This document shows, in pieces, positions 34,868 to 46,340 of a stretch of 64,000 bases of DNA (positions are counted from its first letter, which is position 1; every line of letters begins with the position of its first letter). Both the position numbers and the translations under genes were made by a program. Source of the stretch: Ciona savignyi (taxonomy: Eukaryota; Chordata; Ascidiacea; Phlebobranchia; Cionidae); NCBI GenBank assembly GCA_000149265.1, contig CH003443.1, positions 2,291-66,290 on the forward strand. Reading direction: 5' to 3'. The notes beneath the pieces were generated by a model. That model worked only from the letters and a program-made list of their open reading frames with translations, had not been told where the DNA came from and searched no databases.

Positions 34868-37255
34868 TATTACTTTTGGGAAACGAAGAAAGGTTTTTTT
34901 TTGTTTAGTGAGCTATTACTGGAACGCATACATACGCACGGGATTGGCAACACAAGAAGTCTACGATTAACGGATTTTCGAGAAGCAAGTCGATGCAATT
35001 TTGTTGGCCGGGCGAGACGACACAGATTACACAATTTCCAAGGTATATTTAGACGAAAAGCCCGTATTCACCTCGTAAAGTCGATGACGTCGACCTGGTT
35101 TGTTTTTATCATCGAAGTTTTGGAAACAAAGCCCGCCAATGTCGTCCATCAAGCTCATTACAGGGAAACGAGGAAGCCGACCGTCGGTAGTTACAGCTAC
35201 GGTCGGCAGAATTGGCAGTCTTTTCTCGGCGTGAAATCGCTCGTTTGGTGGCCATTTCCTACTCGACACGGGTGCCCAGATTAGTGTATTGCCACCAACA
35301 GGACTTGAACGCCGTAACAATCAGCCTGGACCAGACCTCATCGCGGTTAACCGAAGTAAAATTTGCAGGTACGGCCCCCGTTTGATCTCACTGGATTTGC
35401 CAGCTGGTAAATTTAAATGGAAATTTGTCTTGAAGAAATCACTAGACTACTACTGGGAGCGGATTTCTTACGAGCGCACGGCTTATTGGTTGACTTCAAG
35501 AGCAAACGGTTAACCACACAAAAACGTTTGCCAGCACTCCAATCTTCACGATGCCACAATCAGCACCCTGCCTAAACGTCTATCTTTGCAAAAATCACCG
35601 TACATGCGCATACTCACCGAATTTCTTACGATTACCACACCGCACTTCTCCAATACGGTTCCGAAACATGGTGTTCAACATTTCATCATCACAAACGGCC
35701 CTGCACTTCACGCCCATGCTCGACGTCTACAGGAAAAAGGAAAGTGTACAGAAAAAAGAAAATTAAAAAAAAAAATAAAAGCCGAAAATTTAGCCGAGGA
35801 AAATTTACCAAAAAACGCTGTAATAACGCCGTTTGGTTTATTCGAGTTCTCACGAATGCCATTTGGGTTAAAGAACGCTGCAAAAACATTCTAACGTCTC
35901 ATGGACACAGTATGCCAATCCCGACCTTTCATTTACATTTATCTCGATGATATTCTCGTGGCTAGCGCGTCATCTTCCGAACATCATAAACATTTAAAAC
36001 AGCTGTTTAATTAACTTGATGATTACAGACTTGAGATCAATTTTAACAAGTGCTAGTTTGGAGTCGAAAAAATTGATTTCCTCGGACACCGTATAAATAG
36101 AGATGGTGCTCAACCACTTCCGGACAAGGTCGCAACAATCCAGCAAATTTCTCGTCCCAATGATCTCCTATTAAGTAACTCCAGGTATAATAAACTACTA
36201 TCGTCGTTTCATACCGCGTGCTGCCAGCATTATGTCGCCAATTTACGACCCCTTTGTCCGGAAAACCATCTAAACTAATTTGGAATGATAAATTAAACTC
36301 TTCCTTCGCCGCGGTTTAAAACAGCGCTGGCAAACGCTACATTGTTGCACCATCCTCTACCACACGCCACAACCGCTGTAACAACGGACGGATCACAACA
36401 CCAACGTATCTATGGCGAGTGGCAACCGATCTCATTTTTCAGCAAACGCCTACGAGCACCCGAGTTGTAGTACAGCAGATTTAAGAGAGAGATACTTGCT
36501 TTACACTTGTCCATACGACATTTTAGGTATTTTCTCGAAGGCCGAGTATTTGCCACTTATTCAGATCACAAACCGCTCACCTTTGCATTCGCAAAAAACA
36601 AACGCCCTGGTCTGCTGCCAGACAACAACGGCATCTATCTGCCATCTCCAAACGAAGGAATATGCAACCAAGTTGCGGATGCTCTATCACGATGTGATAT
36701 TGGTTCAATCCGACTCCCGCTTGATTTGGATTACAGATTGACCCGGAAATGCAAGCGTATCGTACCGCCATCACTAATGTCAAGCCGGAGGATATAGGAT
36801 AGGATATTCATCTTTATCCCCGTGAATGGGAAAACCAAGGGGGTTTACACACATTCAATCGTCAGATCACCTTGCGCCCATCGTCGGGTTACCGAAGCTA
36901 TTGGAGTATGTTGTATATGATAGACACGTTCCTTCAATTTGGTAGAACCCATTAATCCGCTGGATTCAGGCAATGTCCGTAAAGTGCCTTGCCCAAGGAC
37001 ACAACCGACTAGCTAGCAACCAGTTTCGCACCTGCAACCTTTCGATTGAAAGGCGACGCACTTAACCGTAAGACCAACGGGCAGGACAAATATACGGGCC
37101 GGACAAATATACAACTCGGCCAGTCGAACCCAACCTAACTGTATGATCTTTCCGATGCCCGATTGTCCGGAAATCTTGACAAAGAAAAATTGTTGATGTA
37201 GTTCACGGCCTGTCTCATCCCTCGATTCGCGCCATACGGAAACTGGTCGCGACAA
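34868..37255 (+). mobile_element. degenerate gypsy element, 3' part (gag C-terminus to integrase start)
   Basis: A plus-strand relative of the element at 30283-34447. It starts abruptly inside gag (ttttgggaaacgaagaaagg), then protease ([15 protein letters not shown] near 35280), RT with an internal deletion around 35740-35800 but with the YLDD region visible at about 35935-35960, RNase H, and the beginning of integrase (near 37200, [12 protein letters not shown]). Many stops and frameshifts are present. A SINE (36792-37083) is inserted in it. No LTR is present at either end. Confidence 0.8.
36792..37083 (-). repeat. tRNA-derived SINE inserted in gypsy relic
   Basis: A full-length minus-strand copy interrupts the pol relic between its RNase H and integrase parts, and so is younger than that element. 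Confidence 0.85.
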
Positions 37256-37872
37256 ACCGTTGTACCATGTGGCCAGAAGCGACCGTTGTGTTACACTTTT
37301 AGGGAGGGTTTGCGATGACCTGTAGTCAGCATCTCTCACCGATATGTATAAAAAATGCTTGTAATAACATAAGCAGCATAATTTCACAACTGACCTTAAA
37401 ACACAATACAACGGTATACAAAATGAAATGAGCGGTAAGCGCACGCACCAAAATCACGTACCAAGATAAAACATGTAACAGTTATACCAGGTGGCTAGAA
37501 GCGAATCCCATGTCAGACGCGATCACATCTAATTTTATCAGCCCTATTAACAACTTAACACCAGCTGTTACTTAGTTGTTTGTATTCATGGCCAATTTTC
37601 TGGTTTAAAGGCGGGGTTAAACAAATTTTAGACAGCGTAAACAAATGCAAATCAAACGATTCCATATCATTTTATTACTAAGATATTAATTTAACGTTAT
37701 CAAGGAGTTAACCATTTTTAAATTCTATTGTCTTAATGTAAATGGAAAAATTCAACGTTTATTTTAGGAGTTGGTTAAGCTTGTTATAAAACAATTTATA
37801 TCAATGTTATAATTCTTGATTTTGGCAGTTTATCTAAGAATATCATTAATGAATTTTATTTTTTCGTTCTAG

Positions 37873-37926
37873 AATCGCGAAGTAGCATTTACTCAACAAC
37901 TACTACAGATCAACCCACAACGCAGG
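37873..37926 (+). CDS. extra linker exon between gene 2 and block 3
   Basis: A 54-nt, phase 1-1 copy of the linker that normally follows CUB-C (acceptor ttctag, donor gtaaga), together with about 380 bp of its upstream intron. It could join linker 34611-34664 to CUB-A of block 3 in frame, or be a relic of a deleted CUB-C copy. Confidence 0.6.
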
Positions 37927-38195
37927 GTAAGAATTTCGTAGTTTATTGATTTTTTTCTAATTACGATTGTACGACAACAAATATACAAATCCTATTTGTC
38001 ACAATACTTCGATAAAAATCGGGCACCAATAACAAATGAATAAATACCAGAAAATATCGAAGACCTTATAAGTTGTTTAAATATTTTTTTAAGTTACATG
38101 AAATGAAAATATTTTCGTTTCTTCAACGTTTAATTTCAAGTAATGATTGTTTAAATATTGTTTTAATTCCAACAGCAGTGTTACTCGGATTGCAA

Positions 38196-38475
38196 AAAGG
38201 TTAATACACGGGCAATCGTCACGATACCTCGCGCCCACCGTCGAGTTACCGGTGCTATTGCACTGTGCTGTGTATGATTGACACATTTCTTTTAGTAGAC
38301 TCATTAATCCGCTGGGTTTCGGCAATCTTCGTTAATTGCCTTACCCAATGACACAACTGACTAGTTAGAGATCAGTATCGTAACAGCAACCATTCGGCTG
38401 AAAGGGTTTAACCGTTAATTGCCTTGCCAACAAACACAAACGTCTAGCTAACAATTAGTTTTTAAACTGCAACCC
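38196..38475 (-). repeat. tRNA-derived SINE with duplicated head
   Basis: Diverged minus-strand copy. The words ttgcctt..aa.gacacaac and the tRNA-like head occur twice (about 38335-38400 and 38415-38475). Confidence 0.6.
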
Positions 38476-38701
38476 TTTGTCTAAGAGGCTATGATAATAA
38501 AAAATGTCATGTTATTTTAACATGTTTTCATGTTAACATAAAAAAAGTAATTGGTTTAGAAAAAATACTAAAATATGCAGAAATTGTAATGATTGATTAA
38601 AATTTATCATATTAATATACAAATGGTTTTGATTTAAACTAATCAGAATGTATTTCAATAAACCTTATAACAATGAAATAAAACTACTAACTTGTTTCCA
38701 G

Positions 38702-41700
38702 CTTGTGGTGGTTTATTACGAGCCACGAACGTGTCGCGACCTCTCACCTCTCCGAATTACCCCTCATATTACTCAAATAACTTGAGATGCAGATGGAATA
38801 TTACTGCGCCAGAAGGATTGCTTGCTCAATTTACCGTCTGGAGTTTATCAACAGAAAGATGCTGTGATTACTTGCAGGTGCGATATATTTCTTGTATATA
38901 TATAAATAGATGTCTAATTTAAAAAAGGGTATTGAACCAAAACCATCCGCTGTGTCGTTGATCGTTTCCTACGGCAAGGCAGTTTGCCTGAAACCAGTAG
39001 TCAAACAATTTAAATCTAATTTGTCTTATTCTCTACATTCTGTAAACATTAGTGGAATTTCATTTTAAGGTTTTCTTTTACCATTTTACATAAATTTAAT
39101 GTAACATTCCTCAATGTTATTTCTCATTATAGTTTTAATTATGATGCCGTTTTGCCAAATTTTAACTCTAGCTTGGTTTAAAACATTTAATTTTATCTTC
39201 TTTTATGGTTAGGTAACTTGGGGAAATCGCGACACCCAGTTGCGAAACCTTCGTCATAACGTGACTTTTGTCAGCAATTCCATCGGCTTGTACTTCTACA
39301 CTGATGGTTCTGTTACAAGACGAGGATTTAGAGGGAGTTATAGTGGTTAGTACCTTAGGTTGTTATTGTATTTAAAGTGATGCACCGTATTTACTGTTAC
39401 GGCATATTAATGGATAGGAATATGGAGTATAATATTTGTAGATTGCGCAATAAAATTCCATATAACATTAGTCAATCGTTGAAATAAACTGACAAAACCA
39501 TTTTATACTATTGTGATACAGTTTTGTAAAAAATGCATTTTCTAATAAAATTATTTTTTTACAGTTACCAACACAACACACCACAGTTTCATATTACCTC
39601 CACCGATAAGTAAGTAGTTCATAGCACTAAATATTACATCTAAGTTAGATGTTTGTGTTTTCTCTAGTCAAATCAACGTGGGCCCACTCTAGGGTTATCA
39701 GAGATGTTGTAAAGGTTTATATTAATACTTTTCACAGCCGTCGCTCCATGCGGGTTTATTGCGCAAGCCACCAACGTGTCACAACCCCTCAATTCTCCTG
39801 GATACCCAGGATCATATCGAAGCAGACTTAACTGCAGATGGAATATTACCGCCCGACCTGGAATGCATGTGCAATTCTCATTTTCTTCTTTTTCCACTGA
39901 GAGCTGTTGTGACTATTTAAGTGTAAGATCAACTAAATTACATTGCAGCATTTGACACAAATTTCAGCGAGGCTGTGTATGGTTGATGGCCTTGGTTGAT
40001 GGTGGAAGTTGAAAAATTAAAAAAAAGTAACCACAAATCCAAGCGGTTGTGTCAAAAATGACCTTTAAAATCATGGATATGCATTACAAAATTAACCAGA
40101 TTATTCACCTGCATTGTGTATCCAAACTATTGTCAAGTTAAACGTATGTTACCTTAATACAGGTTTACAATTCCTATCCTCCTTCTCGTCGCTTTGCTGG
40201 TTATGTATCCAACACGACAGTGGTCTCAGTGGGCAATGTATTGCAGCTGTATTTCCGTACCGACGGTAGTATTACGCGGACTGGTTTTAGGGGCTCCTTC
40301 ATTGGTAAGTTATGGAATGAAAAACTATCCTTAAATTGTATAAGTATTTTTTATAATGCTTCATTAACTAATACAAGTAATAAAATTTACTATTAAGTAA
40401 TAAAATTTACTATTATTGTTTGAAACTTCAAAAGCTGTTAAACACAGAATATAAAATATCAAATTGGATACCACGATTTGCAACATCATAATCACGAACA
40501 TTATGAGATTTGGCCAGTAAGTTTGTTTGTAACATGTGGTATGATTAACCGAAAGGGGTAAGTAAAAACCCCTTAATCCAACGTTAATGGGTTTAAGGTA
40601 GTCTGATTGTTGCCGCGTTAAATTTAGTTGAATGTGGTTAAGGTAAATAGCGAGCTGACATACTTATTCTTTAGAAATTAAGTAAAGACACAGCATGCCT
40701 AATTTTTTTAATTTTTTTTAGAAACTAAGTTTGGAGCAACAACCCCAGCCCCGACTACCACAACTGCACCAAGTATGCAATATGTAACATAGAAACAAAC
40801 ATATATGTATATGTTATTAATATTACGTAGTATTTAGGAAAAAAACATTTGTTTACCCATTCTCACCGCACTTTAATTTTGGGTACCCTACAAGACCAAA
40901 ATACTAACTATACTCTCTGATTTAAGCATTTGGCAATGTTTAGTTGTCGCATAGATTACAGTGCCTCACCCCTTTCTTTGTATAATCATTGAACAATATA
41001 AAGATGACTAGGCTATAATTTGTCATCACCTTACTTGCCTACTATACGAGTGTGCTCAGCTTATGCAATTGCTTTTCTATTCAGCTCCTTGTGGGGGAAA
41101 CTACATAGCAAACGCCTCAAGGCAATACTTGACTTCACCTGGTTATCCCGGTCGTTATTCGAACTCAGAAATTTGTACATGGGAGATACATGCCCAAAGT
41201 GGTTACCGAATCCTGCTGCAGGTTGTTAGGTTTCAAACGGAATATTGTTGTGACCGATTAACGGTAGGTGAAAAGTAATCTCTTCCATTTTGAGAAATTT
41301 CTGATTGTTAAATATGGTCTTTCATATTAAACTTTTACCTTAAACGTAGATATTAAGAAACTACGATTTATTAATTGATTAGAGTAGTAGGGGAAGGGTG
41401 GGTAAAATGGGCCCTTTAGTTGCAAATTGGATTTTTTACTGATGTAAAGCCCGCTGGACTTAAGTTTTTTATGTGGTGTCACCTAATACCAAAGTCTTCA
41501 CACATAACATGTTAACTTTCTAATAAATTTTTTTAAATATATTTTATCAACAAAGAAAAATATTTCGTTAGTGGCCCATTTTAGACAAGGGTGTAGTCTA
41601 AAACGGGCCCCGGCCCGTTTTCGATATTAACATTTCGCTAGATAGCAGTATCCATATTCGCTTCCCATATAAACAATGTTATTACTTTTCTTTTTATGAT

Positions 41701-43116
41701 GTAGTTTTTTTTTAATTTAACACTTTGGATTACAGCAATTACTTTTTATTTAATACCCAGTTACTAGTATACTAATGCAATAACACCTTGCTACTATAGT
41801 GGAAGCATAACTATCAATTCATGTTATTAATAGCATTTAGAAAACCCGTTTAGTTTATTGTGAAAGACATAATATGACTGTTAGTGCTAAGTCTAGCCCT
41901 TTAGTACTGTTAATGCTAAGTCTAGCCCCGTTAGTTACCAAATGAACACAGGGGGCCCATATTAGACAGGTGTCAACATACGACTTAAAATCTCTATAAA
42001 AAAATCTTTAAAAAAGAAGTTTTATTACTACCAGTAAAAGTAGGTCTAGGCTATATAGTTCTATTTAACTACAGTAAAAGTTATTTTAGTATTTGATCTT
42101 TTCTATTATATATTAGCAGAAAACAAAAAATGCAAATTTAGATTCAGACCTTCTCAAACCGAAATAATTACAGAAAACATTGAGTTTGGTGATTTCACGC
42201 TCAAACTTCGTTTTGGAGATTCCATAGTTTGATATACTGACACTGGTTCTGGCAGCAAATTGTATTCTTCAAAATATATTGAAAATTGGAGGGGGCCCAT
42301 TTTACCCACGTGGCCCATTTTACCCACTTTTCCCCTATTGTTTCCACCATCATATTAATTTTTGGATCATGCAACAACACATTGCGTTATCTCCGGGTTA
42401 CCAAACGGGTTAGAAGGTTCGTGAGGAAATCTGACGATTGCCCATGTAATAACGCCCCTTGCGTTATTCAATTTACAAGAATGATCATAAATATTCTCTC
42501 ATTTTGCGTTACTGACAATTGCACCACAGCCTACCACAGTTCTACACTAATATCTAATTTTACAGATTACAGGTTTGCAAAACACAGTGACACTAGCAGG
42601 AAGATTAACACCACGTCATTATTTCTCACAAAGCAATTACATGCGACTTCGCTTCCGTTCTGACGGTTCCGTTACTTTTACAGGATTCCAACTATGGTTT
42701 CAAGGTTAGAAAATTTACCAGGATTGGTTTTAAAAGTTCTAGTTGTTTGTAATAAGAAGTATAAGCACATCTAGTTACATCAGCCCATATAAAAAACTTA
42801 AACAAACTAAAGCAGATTAAACAAATGCTGAATCAAACAATCCCATATAATTTTCTAATAAAGATATTAATTTTAACGTTATCAAGTAGTTAACCAATTT
42901 TACCTTCTCTTCTTATTGTGGATGGGTCTTATTGTGGATGGGAAAATTCAACGCTTATTCCAGGAGTTTGTTAACCCTGTATTAAAACAATTTATATTAA
43001 TGTTATTATTCTTGATTTTTTTTTATCCAAGAATATCACCAATGATTTTTTTTTTGTTCTAGAATCGCGAAGTGGCATATACCAAACAACTACTACAGAT
43101 CAACCCACAACAGAGG
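38702..43116 (+). CDS. block 3: second CUB A-B-C set, no signal-peptide exon
   Basis: Exons: CUB-A 38702-38877 and 39213-39345; linker 39565-39609; CUB-B 39738-39922 and 40163-40304; linker 40722-40772; CUB-C 41085-41263 and 42566-42704; linker 43063-43116 (368 codons, starting and ending in phase 1). Exons and introns are almost the same as in gene 2, including long intron stretches, but CUB-B is in frame here (185 nt). The intron upstream of CUB-A matches intron 1 of genes 2 and 4 only in its last ~130 bp; no ATG/signal exon or promoter module is present. Best readings: 3' continuation of gene 2, giving six CUB domains, or a partial tandem or haplotype duplicate. No D domain or GPI exon follows before gene 4. 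Confidence 0.75.
41390..42335. mobile_element. TA-flanked MITE-like DNA transposon (946 bp)
   Basis: Ends are inverted repeats: ggggaagggtgggtaaaatg at the left and, reversed, ggggaaaagtgggtaaaatg at the right. TA is duplicated at 41388-41389 and 42336-42337. The paralogous intron of gene 2 (about 29729-29740) has the uninterrupted site with a single TA. No transposase ORF. Contains a GC-rich palindrome near 41600 (arms aaaacgggcc and ggcccgtttt). TA duplication suggests the Tc1/mariner superfamily. Confidence 0.85.
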
Positions 43117-43334
43117 GTAAGAATTTCTTAGTTTATTTTTTTATTCCTAATTTACCACTGTACGACACATCATGTAAATATGGAAACAACAAAAATACTA
43201 ATCACATTCGTTAAAATACTTTGATATAAAATCGGGCAAAAATATCAAGTACGTAAATAACACACAAGATCGCAGACGTTATTAAGTTTGATGAAATGGA
43301 AATATTTTCGTTTCTTTAACGCTTTAGTTTAAGT

Positions 43335-43830
43335 TGTAGCGACCTTCCTTCATCCATATTACATAATGTGTGACGTCATTACGCATTACTTTTATTTCTT
43401 CTTTATTGTGCCCGGTCGCTTTGGTATCGTGCAACGAGTTTCTTTTTGTGGTGTGTTACTGCAAATACAACAGCTGCCGCTTCATTGGTGACCCCGACCT
43501 TCAAAAACGACGACTAAGTTTAGTTAAAAAACGTTCGAGAACGAAGACACGCAAAACTCTGTAGCGGTGAAACTGGCCGCGTTTTGGACAATGCAGGCAA
43601 GAGTGTGGTTCCAGCCAGCGGAGCATAGTTCGCTCTTAAGAAGGTTACATCCGACCAAACTAAGTATCTTTACGTTGTGGCAGATTTAGACCAAGCAACA
43701 GTAAGTCGCCTTATAGACCGAGCCGACTTGAGAACCCACCACAAGAAAACAATTAAGGAACTTCTGCTTTCTTCGTTCAGTTTAGTTCACAGAGAGGGAA
43801 GCGCTTGCTACACATGCCACCATAGGGTTG
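43335..43830 (+). mobile_element. gypsy element 5' part (LTR, primer site, gag N-terminus)
   Basis: LTR 43335-43484 (150 bp, TGTAGCG...CGCTTCA), primer site ttggtgaccccgacc at 43485-43499 (tRNA-Trp type), then gag-like sequence that breaks off at about 43830 in the middle of gag. It is the complement of the 3' part at 34868-37255 and is inserted at the corresponding intron position. Confidence 0.8.
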
Positions 43831-43921
43831 AATGTGGTTTAGGTATATACCGAGCTGACATGCGTATTCTTTAGAAATTAAGTAAAGACACAATATGCCT
43901 AATTTTTTTATTTTTTTTCAG

Positions 43922-43972
43922 AAACTGAGTTTGGAGCAACAACCCCAGCCCCGACTACCACAACTACACCAA
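43922..43972 (+). CDS. orphan Thr/Pro linker exon
   Basis: A 51-nt phase 1-1 copy of the linker that normally follows CUB-B (aaactgagtttggagcaaca, donor gtatgc), with part of its upstream intron but no CUB-C exon after it. Probably a duplication remnant. Confidence 0.6.
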
Positions 43973-44029
43973 GTATGCAATATGTAACATATTAACAAAC
44001 ATACATTTATATTACGTAGAATATCGTTA

Positions 44030-44335
44030 AAGATGTTTTGTTTATTTTTTACAACCATCTTAAATATTAAATGACATTAGTGTATGCTCTTGCGTTGAAC
44101 ATACGGCGGAGTTAAACACAAGGGAGTAACACATTACAGTACAGATGCTGATCGATGACTGGGCATTACTAACCTAAAAATATTTAATATTTTTATCACG
44201 TTCTTACCATACCATTTTACAACGATAATTTATTTAATTTACAATGATGGCTGTAAAAATAAAAAAACTGCCGCGTTTGAAGATATAGTCTTGCTTAACT
44301 TATCTTTCATAGGAAATGTAGCTTGGTCGGAAAAA
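44030..44335. repeat. block homologous to 53340-53600
   Basis: Shares acatacggcggagttaaa, acacattacagtacagat and gggcattactaacc in the same order with the intron before the last exon of gene 4. Either a dispersed repeat or another remnant of the CUB-gene duplication. Confidence 0.55.
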
Positions 44336-44346
44336 ACATAAAATAA

Positions 44347-45555
44347 GTAGAAATTCAAACACGTGTTTAACCACCACTATTTGTAAAACACATTTTTATG
44401 CCATATATTTATTTTACAAGGTCCCTTGTAACCACAATTTGTATCTTATACACCAAGTATGTAGTTTGTTTCTGCAAGCATAAACGCATGGGTCTCATAG
44501 TTATCAAACCAAACCAAAACAGCCCGATTTAGTTTTTCACGGCTTCGGGGAATCCTGTCAGAATCATGATTTGAGAACAAAAAATAATTTTATAGTATTT
44601 TTTAAGGTAATGTTTTTTATTTTTTTTAAGTGTTAAATCAGTGGCTAATGTATTTACATTCCACCATATCGGATTCAAGTTGAAGCTGTCGTACAATCGC
44701 TATGAACAAAAAAGCTTTTTTTTAGAAAAAAATACCGTTTTGGTTTTTAACGTCTCAGGGGAATCCCCCTGGATTTGTCACCTAATATTTTGGATTCTGC
44801 ACACTTAACCATATTGTCTAAAAAATCACACTTTTTATTGCGATTCTATTACTCCTTTTGGTAGATGTCGAGGCGAAATGGCATGCCTGTCACAATTATG
44901 ATTTGAGGACAAAAATCTTATTTTTAGGGTATTTCCTTGAATATTTTTTTTATTTCTTCTAAGTGTTAAATCAGAGGCTAATGCACTTACATTTAACCAA
45001 ATCTGATTAAATTTGGAGCAGCCGTTTTAGCGCTACCCCCCAAAAAATCTATTTTTTGGAAAAAAACGTTTTGGTTTTTAACGTCCCAGGGGAATTCCCC
45101 TGAATTTATCACCTATAATTTTGATTGCTGCATATCTAGACCATGTTGTCAAAAAATCTACACAATTTTATTGCGATATCATTTCTCCTTTAGGTAGATG
45201 TCTGGGCGACATGGCATGCCTGTCACAATCATGATTTGAGAACATAATCTTATTTTTTAGGATATATCCCTAGGTTTTTATTTATTCCAATTGTTAAATC
45301 AGTGGTTAGTACACATGTATTTTACCAAATCGTTTTTGTTTTCAGCGTCCTAGGGGGAATCCCCTAAATTTATTACCTAAAATTTTAGTTTCTGCATATT
45401 TAGACCATGTTGACTTACAAATGTCCTATTTTCATTGCGATTCCATTATTCCGTCTGGTAGATGTCGGGCCGACATGCCATGCCTGTCATGCGTTTGACG
45501 AAAAAAAACGAAAAAAAACGAAAAAAACGGACAAAAACAATATGACCCATAATCA
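44347..45555 (+). repeat. composite dispersed repeat, copy B (about three units)
   Basis: Head at about 44347-44510, then units whose anchor gtagatgtcggggcgacatg (with changes) lies near 44863, 45193 and 45459, ending in the tail tttgacgaaaaaaaacg and acggacaaaaacaatatg. Confidence 0.75.
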
Positions 45556-45625
45556 TAGATAAAATTTACATATTAGTAACCAATTAGACTTTTGTTCATT
45601 TGTAACATTTAAAAAAATGTTTCGG

Positions 45626-45870
45626 ATAGGATACGATAATTATGTAATGTGAATGGAAAATGTAAGGGACTTTAACACACGGGCAATCGTCAGATTACCT
45701 CGCGCCCACCGTCGAATCACCGGATCTATTCCAAATGTTGCATATATATTAAAAGGCCATCTAATTTATTAAAACCCATTATTCCACTAAGTCTAGGCAA
45801 AGTCCGTTAAGTGGCTTGACCAAACACCTAGTTAGCGACCAATGTACAGTATAAGGTAGCGACCAGTTTA
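45626..45870 (-). repeat. tRNA-derived SINE, diverged
   Basis: Minus-strand copy upstream of gene 4 (aacacacgggcaatcgtcag). Confidence 0.7.
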
Positions 45871-45978
45871 AAACCGACTATAGTTTGGGACTAATTTATA
45901 GTTTCTTAGTAAAGATAATAAATCACTTCAATAAGCACAGCACGCATTCGTGACATTTTGACAGAAAAATAAATTATT

Positions 45979-45999
45979 TTATGATGTCACTATTTCCGG
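45979..45999 (+). promoter_or_regulatory. shared CUB-gene promoter module, gene 4
   Basis: tatgatgtcactatttccgg, about 360 bp before the ATG of gene 4; same module as at 4599 and 25574. Confidence 0.6.
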
Positions 46000-46279
46000 A
46001 CACAAAGAAATAGCTGTCTTAACATAACAGTGTATCTTGTGATGTCTGTATTTGAGGAATTAAATATCAACCGTTACGTTAAAATTCAGCTCAGACAGTT
46101 TAGAAAATGTTTTTCGGTTTTTTAAAATGTTTAGTTTTTAAAAAGGATAATTGATATAGAAAAAATACTGGAATATGTAGAAAACTAAAATAGAAACAAT
46201 AAATAATTGGATTTTGTAATAATTCGTTTATAAAGAATTCTAACTTTTAACCGTTACACGTTTGCATCAAATTGCTTAT

Positions 46280-46286
46280 TATAAAT
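46280..46286 (+). promoter_or_regulatory. TATA-like box, gene 4
   Basis: TATAAAT, 61 bp before the ATG; the spacing is the same as in gene 2. Confidence 0.5.
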
Positions 46287-46340
46287 TTGTTAGAAACATT
46301 CAGGTTTCGGTGACTGTTATCATATTTCAATATTTAAAAA

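Noticed and set aside
44347..45555. Regular spacing that could suggest a CRISPR-like array
   Set aside because: Units are ~335 bp, similar throughout, have no short-repeat/spacer structure, and the genome is eukaryotic; they are tandem units of a dispersed repeat.
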